From the NCBI GenBank assembly GCA_007135795.1, contig SLIE01000197.1, positions 1-7,266 on the forward strand: DNA of 7,266 bases, in the 5' to 3' direction. A model generated the notes under the pieces. That model ran no database searches. It was not told where the DNA came from and was given only the letters and a program-made list of their open reading frames with translations. Each line of letters begins with the position of its first letter. The first letter of the stretch is position 1. Source of the DNA: Desulfobacterales bacterium (lineage in GTDB: Bacteria; Desulfobacterota; Desulfobacteria; Desulfobacterales; Desulfosalsimonadaceae). The translations under genes were made by a program, and so were the position numbers. Below, piece by piece: positions 5,912 to 7,266 of the stretch.

Positions 5912-7266
5912 ATGGGGATCGAAAATCTTGAAAGAATGTTCCAGCCGAAGACCATAGCCGTGGTCGGTGCCAGTGAAAAAAAAGAGAGCATCGGTCTGTC
6001 TGTCATGCAGAACCTTATTGATTGCGGCTTTAACGGACGCATATATCCTGTAAACCCGAAGCATTCGACCATCATGGGTAAGTTCGCCTGCAAGGCCATG
6101 CATAAACTGCCCGAGCCGGCGGATCTCGTGATTATTGCCACCCCCATTGCCACGGTCCCTGAAATTACCGCACAGTGTCTGAAAAACAAGGCAGGCGGTG
6201 CTGTCGTGATTTCGGCCGGCGGAAAAGAAATCGGTGAAAGCGGGATGGCAATCGAGGCGGAAATTAAAAAACAGATCCATAACTCGGGTTTCCGTATCAT
6301 CGGCCCCAATTGCCTGGGCATTATTTCAACACGTCATCGGTTGAATGCCGGTTTTGCCCCCCGGATGCCGATTGGCGGGAAAATGGCATTTATTTCCCAA
6401 AGTGGGGCAATTTGTACTGCTATTTTGGATTATGCCGCCAGGACACATCTTGGTTTTTCTTACTTTATCTCCCTTGGTTCGATGCTGGATGTTGATTTCG
6501 GCGATATGATCGATTACCTGGGGTCTGATCCGGCTGTCAGCAGTATCGTCATGTATGTAGAAAATCTCACCCGGGTACGCAATTTCATGAGCGCGGCCAG
6601 GGCTGTTTCCAGAATCAAACCGATTATTGCATTGAAGGCCGGACGGACCCGTGCGGGGGCGATCGCCGCCGCTTCGCATACCGGCGCCATGGCCGGAGAG
6701 GATTTGATTTATGACGCGGCTTTCAAACGAGCGGGTATTGTACGGGTTAAAACATTTGCCGAGCTTTTTGACTGTGCTTCGTTTATCGGGAAGCAGACCA
6801 AGTCCGTTAACCGTGGACTTGCGATCGTTACCAACGCCGGCGGCCCGGGTGTAATGGCGGTTGATGCGCTTTCGGATTATGGACTGGAACCGCTTTCCTT
6901 GAGCGGTAAAACCCTGGCGCGCTTGAACGCCGTGTTACCGGATTTCTGGAGTCATGCAAACCCGGTGGATATCCTGGGAGATGCAACTGCTGAACGCTAT
7001 CGGCAGGTTATCGAGATTCTCATGGATGCGTCAGAGGTGGATGGTATTTTGGTCATGCTCGCCCCCCAGCGGGTCACAGACCCCGTCATCGTCGCCCATA
7101 TGCTGGCAGAACAATTTCGCCAGCAACAGTTTCCGGTCTTGACCAGCTGGCTCGGCGGTGTGGATGTCGAACCCGGCCGCAGTATTTTTGAAAAGGCGGG
7201 TATCCCCACATTCGATTCTCCGGAGCGGGCAATCCGGGCATATATGAATCTATACAAATACTGGCG
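5912..7266 (+). CDS. NDP-forming acyl-CoA synthetase (acetate-CoA ligase, ADP-forming, type), 3' partial
   Basis: The frame runs 451 codons from the ATG at 5912 off the right edge with no stop. The family interconverts acyl-CoA, ADP and phosphate with carboxylate, ATP and CoA through a phosphohistidine. Domains seen: a CoA-binding Rossmann domain (about 5-135; IAVVGAS at 15-21, IYPVNP at 44-49, GPNCLGI at 131-137), a first succinyl-CoA-ligase-like domain (about 150-295; FISQSGAI at 160-167, SLGSMLDVDFGDMIDYL at 187-203, catalytic H256 in ASHTGAMAGED) and a second flavodoxin-like domain (about 300-451; IVTNAGGPGVMAVD at 305-318, HANPVDI at 348-354). The missing part should hold an ATP-grasp domain (about 700 residues in total) and perhaps a GNAT acetyltransferase domain, as in Pat/YfiQ-like fusions; the SMLDVDFGD wording made me consider the latter. 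The kept His argues for an active ligase. GAGGAAGG at 5901-5908 supports this start. A sigma-54 promoter lies 69 bases upstream. The physiological acid is unknown. Confidence 0.94.
   Translation, partial: MGIENLERMFQPKTIAVVGASEKKESIGLSVMQNLIDCGFNGRIYPVNPKHSTIMGKFACKAMHKLPEPADLVIIATPIATVPEITAQCLKNKAGGAVVISAGGKEIGESGMAIEAEIKKQIHNSGFRIIGPNCLGIISTRHRLNAGFAPRMPIGGKMAFISQSGAICTAILDYAARTHLGFSYFISLGSMLDVDFGDMIDYLGSDPAVSSIVMYVENLTRVRNFMSAARAVSRIKPIIALKAGRTRAGAIAAASHTGAMAGEDLIYDAAFKRAGIVRVKTFAELFDCASFIGKQTKSVNRGLAIVTNAGGPGVMAVDALSDYGLEPLSLSGKTLARLNAVLPDFWSHANPVDILGDATAERYRQVIEILMDASEVDGILVMLAPQRVTDPVIVAHMLAEQFRQQQFPVLTSWLGGVDVEPGRSIFEKAGIPTFDSPERAIRAYMNLYKYW

Overview
The window looks like chromosomal DNA from a Gram-negative bacterium, most likely a Desulfobacterota (former Deltaproteobacteria) lineage. 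That placement is an inference from the style of the NtrC-type two-component pair, the NDP-forming acyl-CoA synthetase and the two sigma-54 promoters. No rRNA, tRNA, CRISPR array or transposase gene is visible.

Layout. (1) 1-381, +: C-terminal part of a TesB/4HBT_3-type acyl-CoA thioesterase, cut by the left edge. (2) 407-1891 and 1893-3323, +: a membrane histidine kinase and a sigma-54-activating response regulator separated by one base; with the thioesterase they look like one operon. (3) 3330-3967: two head-to-tail copies of a roughly 313-325 bp palindrome-rich element (BIME/REP-like), about 95% identical over the core. Each copy ends in a 17-bp dyad TTTTACA-N3-TGTAAAA. (4) 4073-4088: an excellent sigma-54 -24/-12 promoter, followed by a stand-alone receiver-domain protein (about 4137-4496, +). 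(5) 4543-5520, -: a ten-helix Na+/Ca2+ antiporter of the CaCA family, convergent with the receiver gene. (6) 5521-5911: non-coding as far as I can tell, except for a second sigma-54 promoter at 5828-5843. (7) 5912 to the right edge, +: an ADP/NDP-forming acyl-CoA synthetase, cut at codon 451.

How the parts may fit. The kinase should phosphorylate the NtrC-type regulator, which needs sigma-54 promoters to act on. The only two strong sigma-54 promoters I found by eye lie just downstream on the same strand, before the small receiver and before the acyl-CoA synthetase. The simplest reading is a local regulon linking an envelope signal to acyl-CoA metabolism (thioesterase and acyl-CoA synthetase), with a small phospho-receiver as a further output. 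The dyad in the repeat copy nearest the first promoter sits about 150 bp upstream of the predicted transcription start, where an enhancer site for such an activator would be expected. A weaker relative (13 of 17 positions) lies about 185 bp upstream of the second. This regulatory link is inference; the promoter matches, repeats and domain assignments are visible in the sequence.

Main oddities: the tandem BIME-like element carrying a possible enhancer site; the start region of the receiver gene, where the best-spaced ATG is out of frame by one base; and the loss of one of the two usual acidic residues in that receiver.
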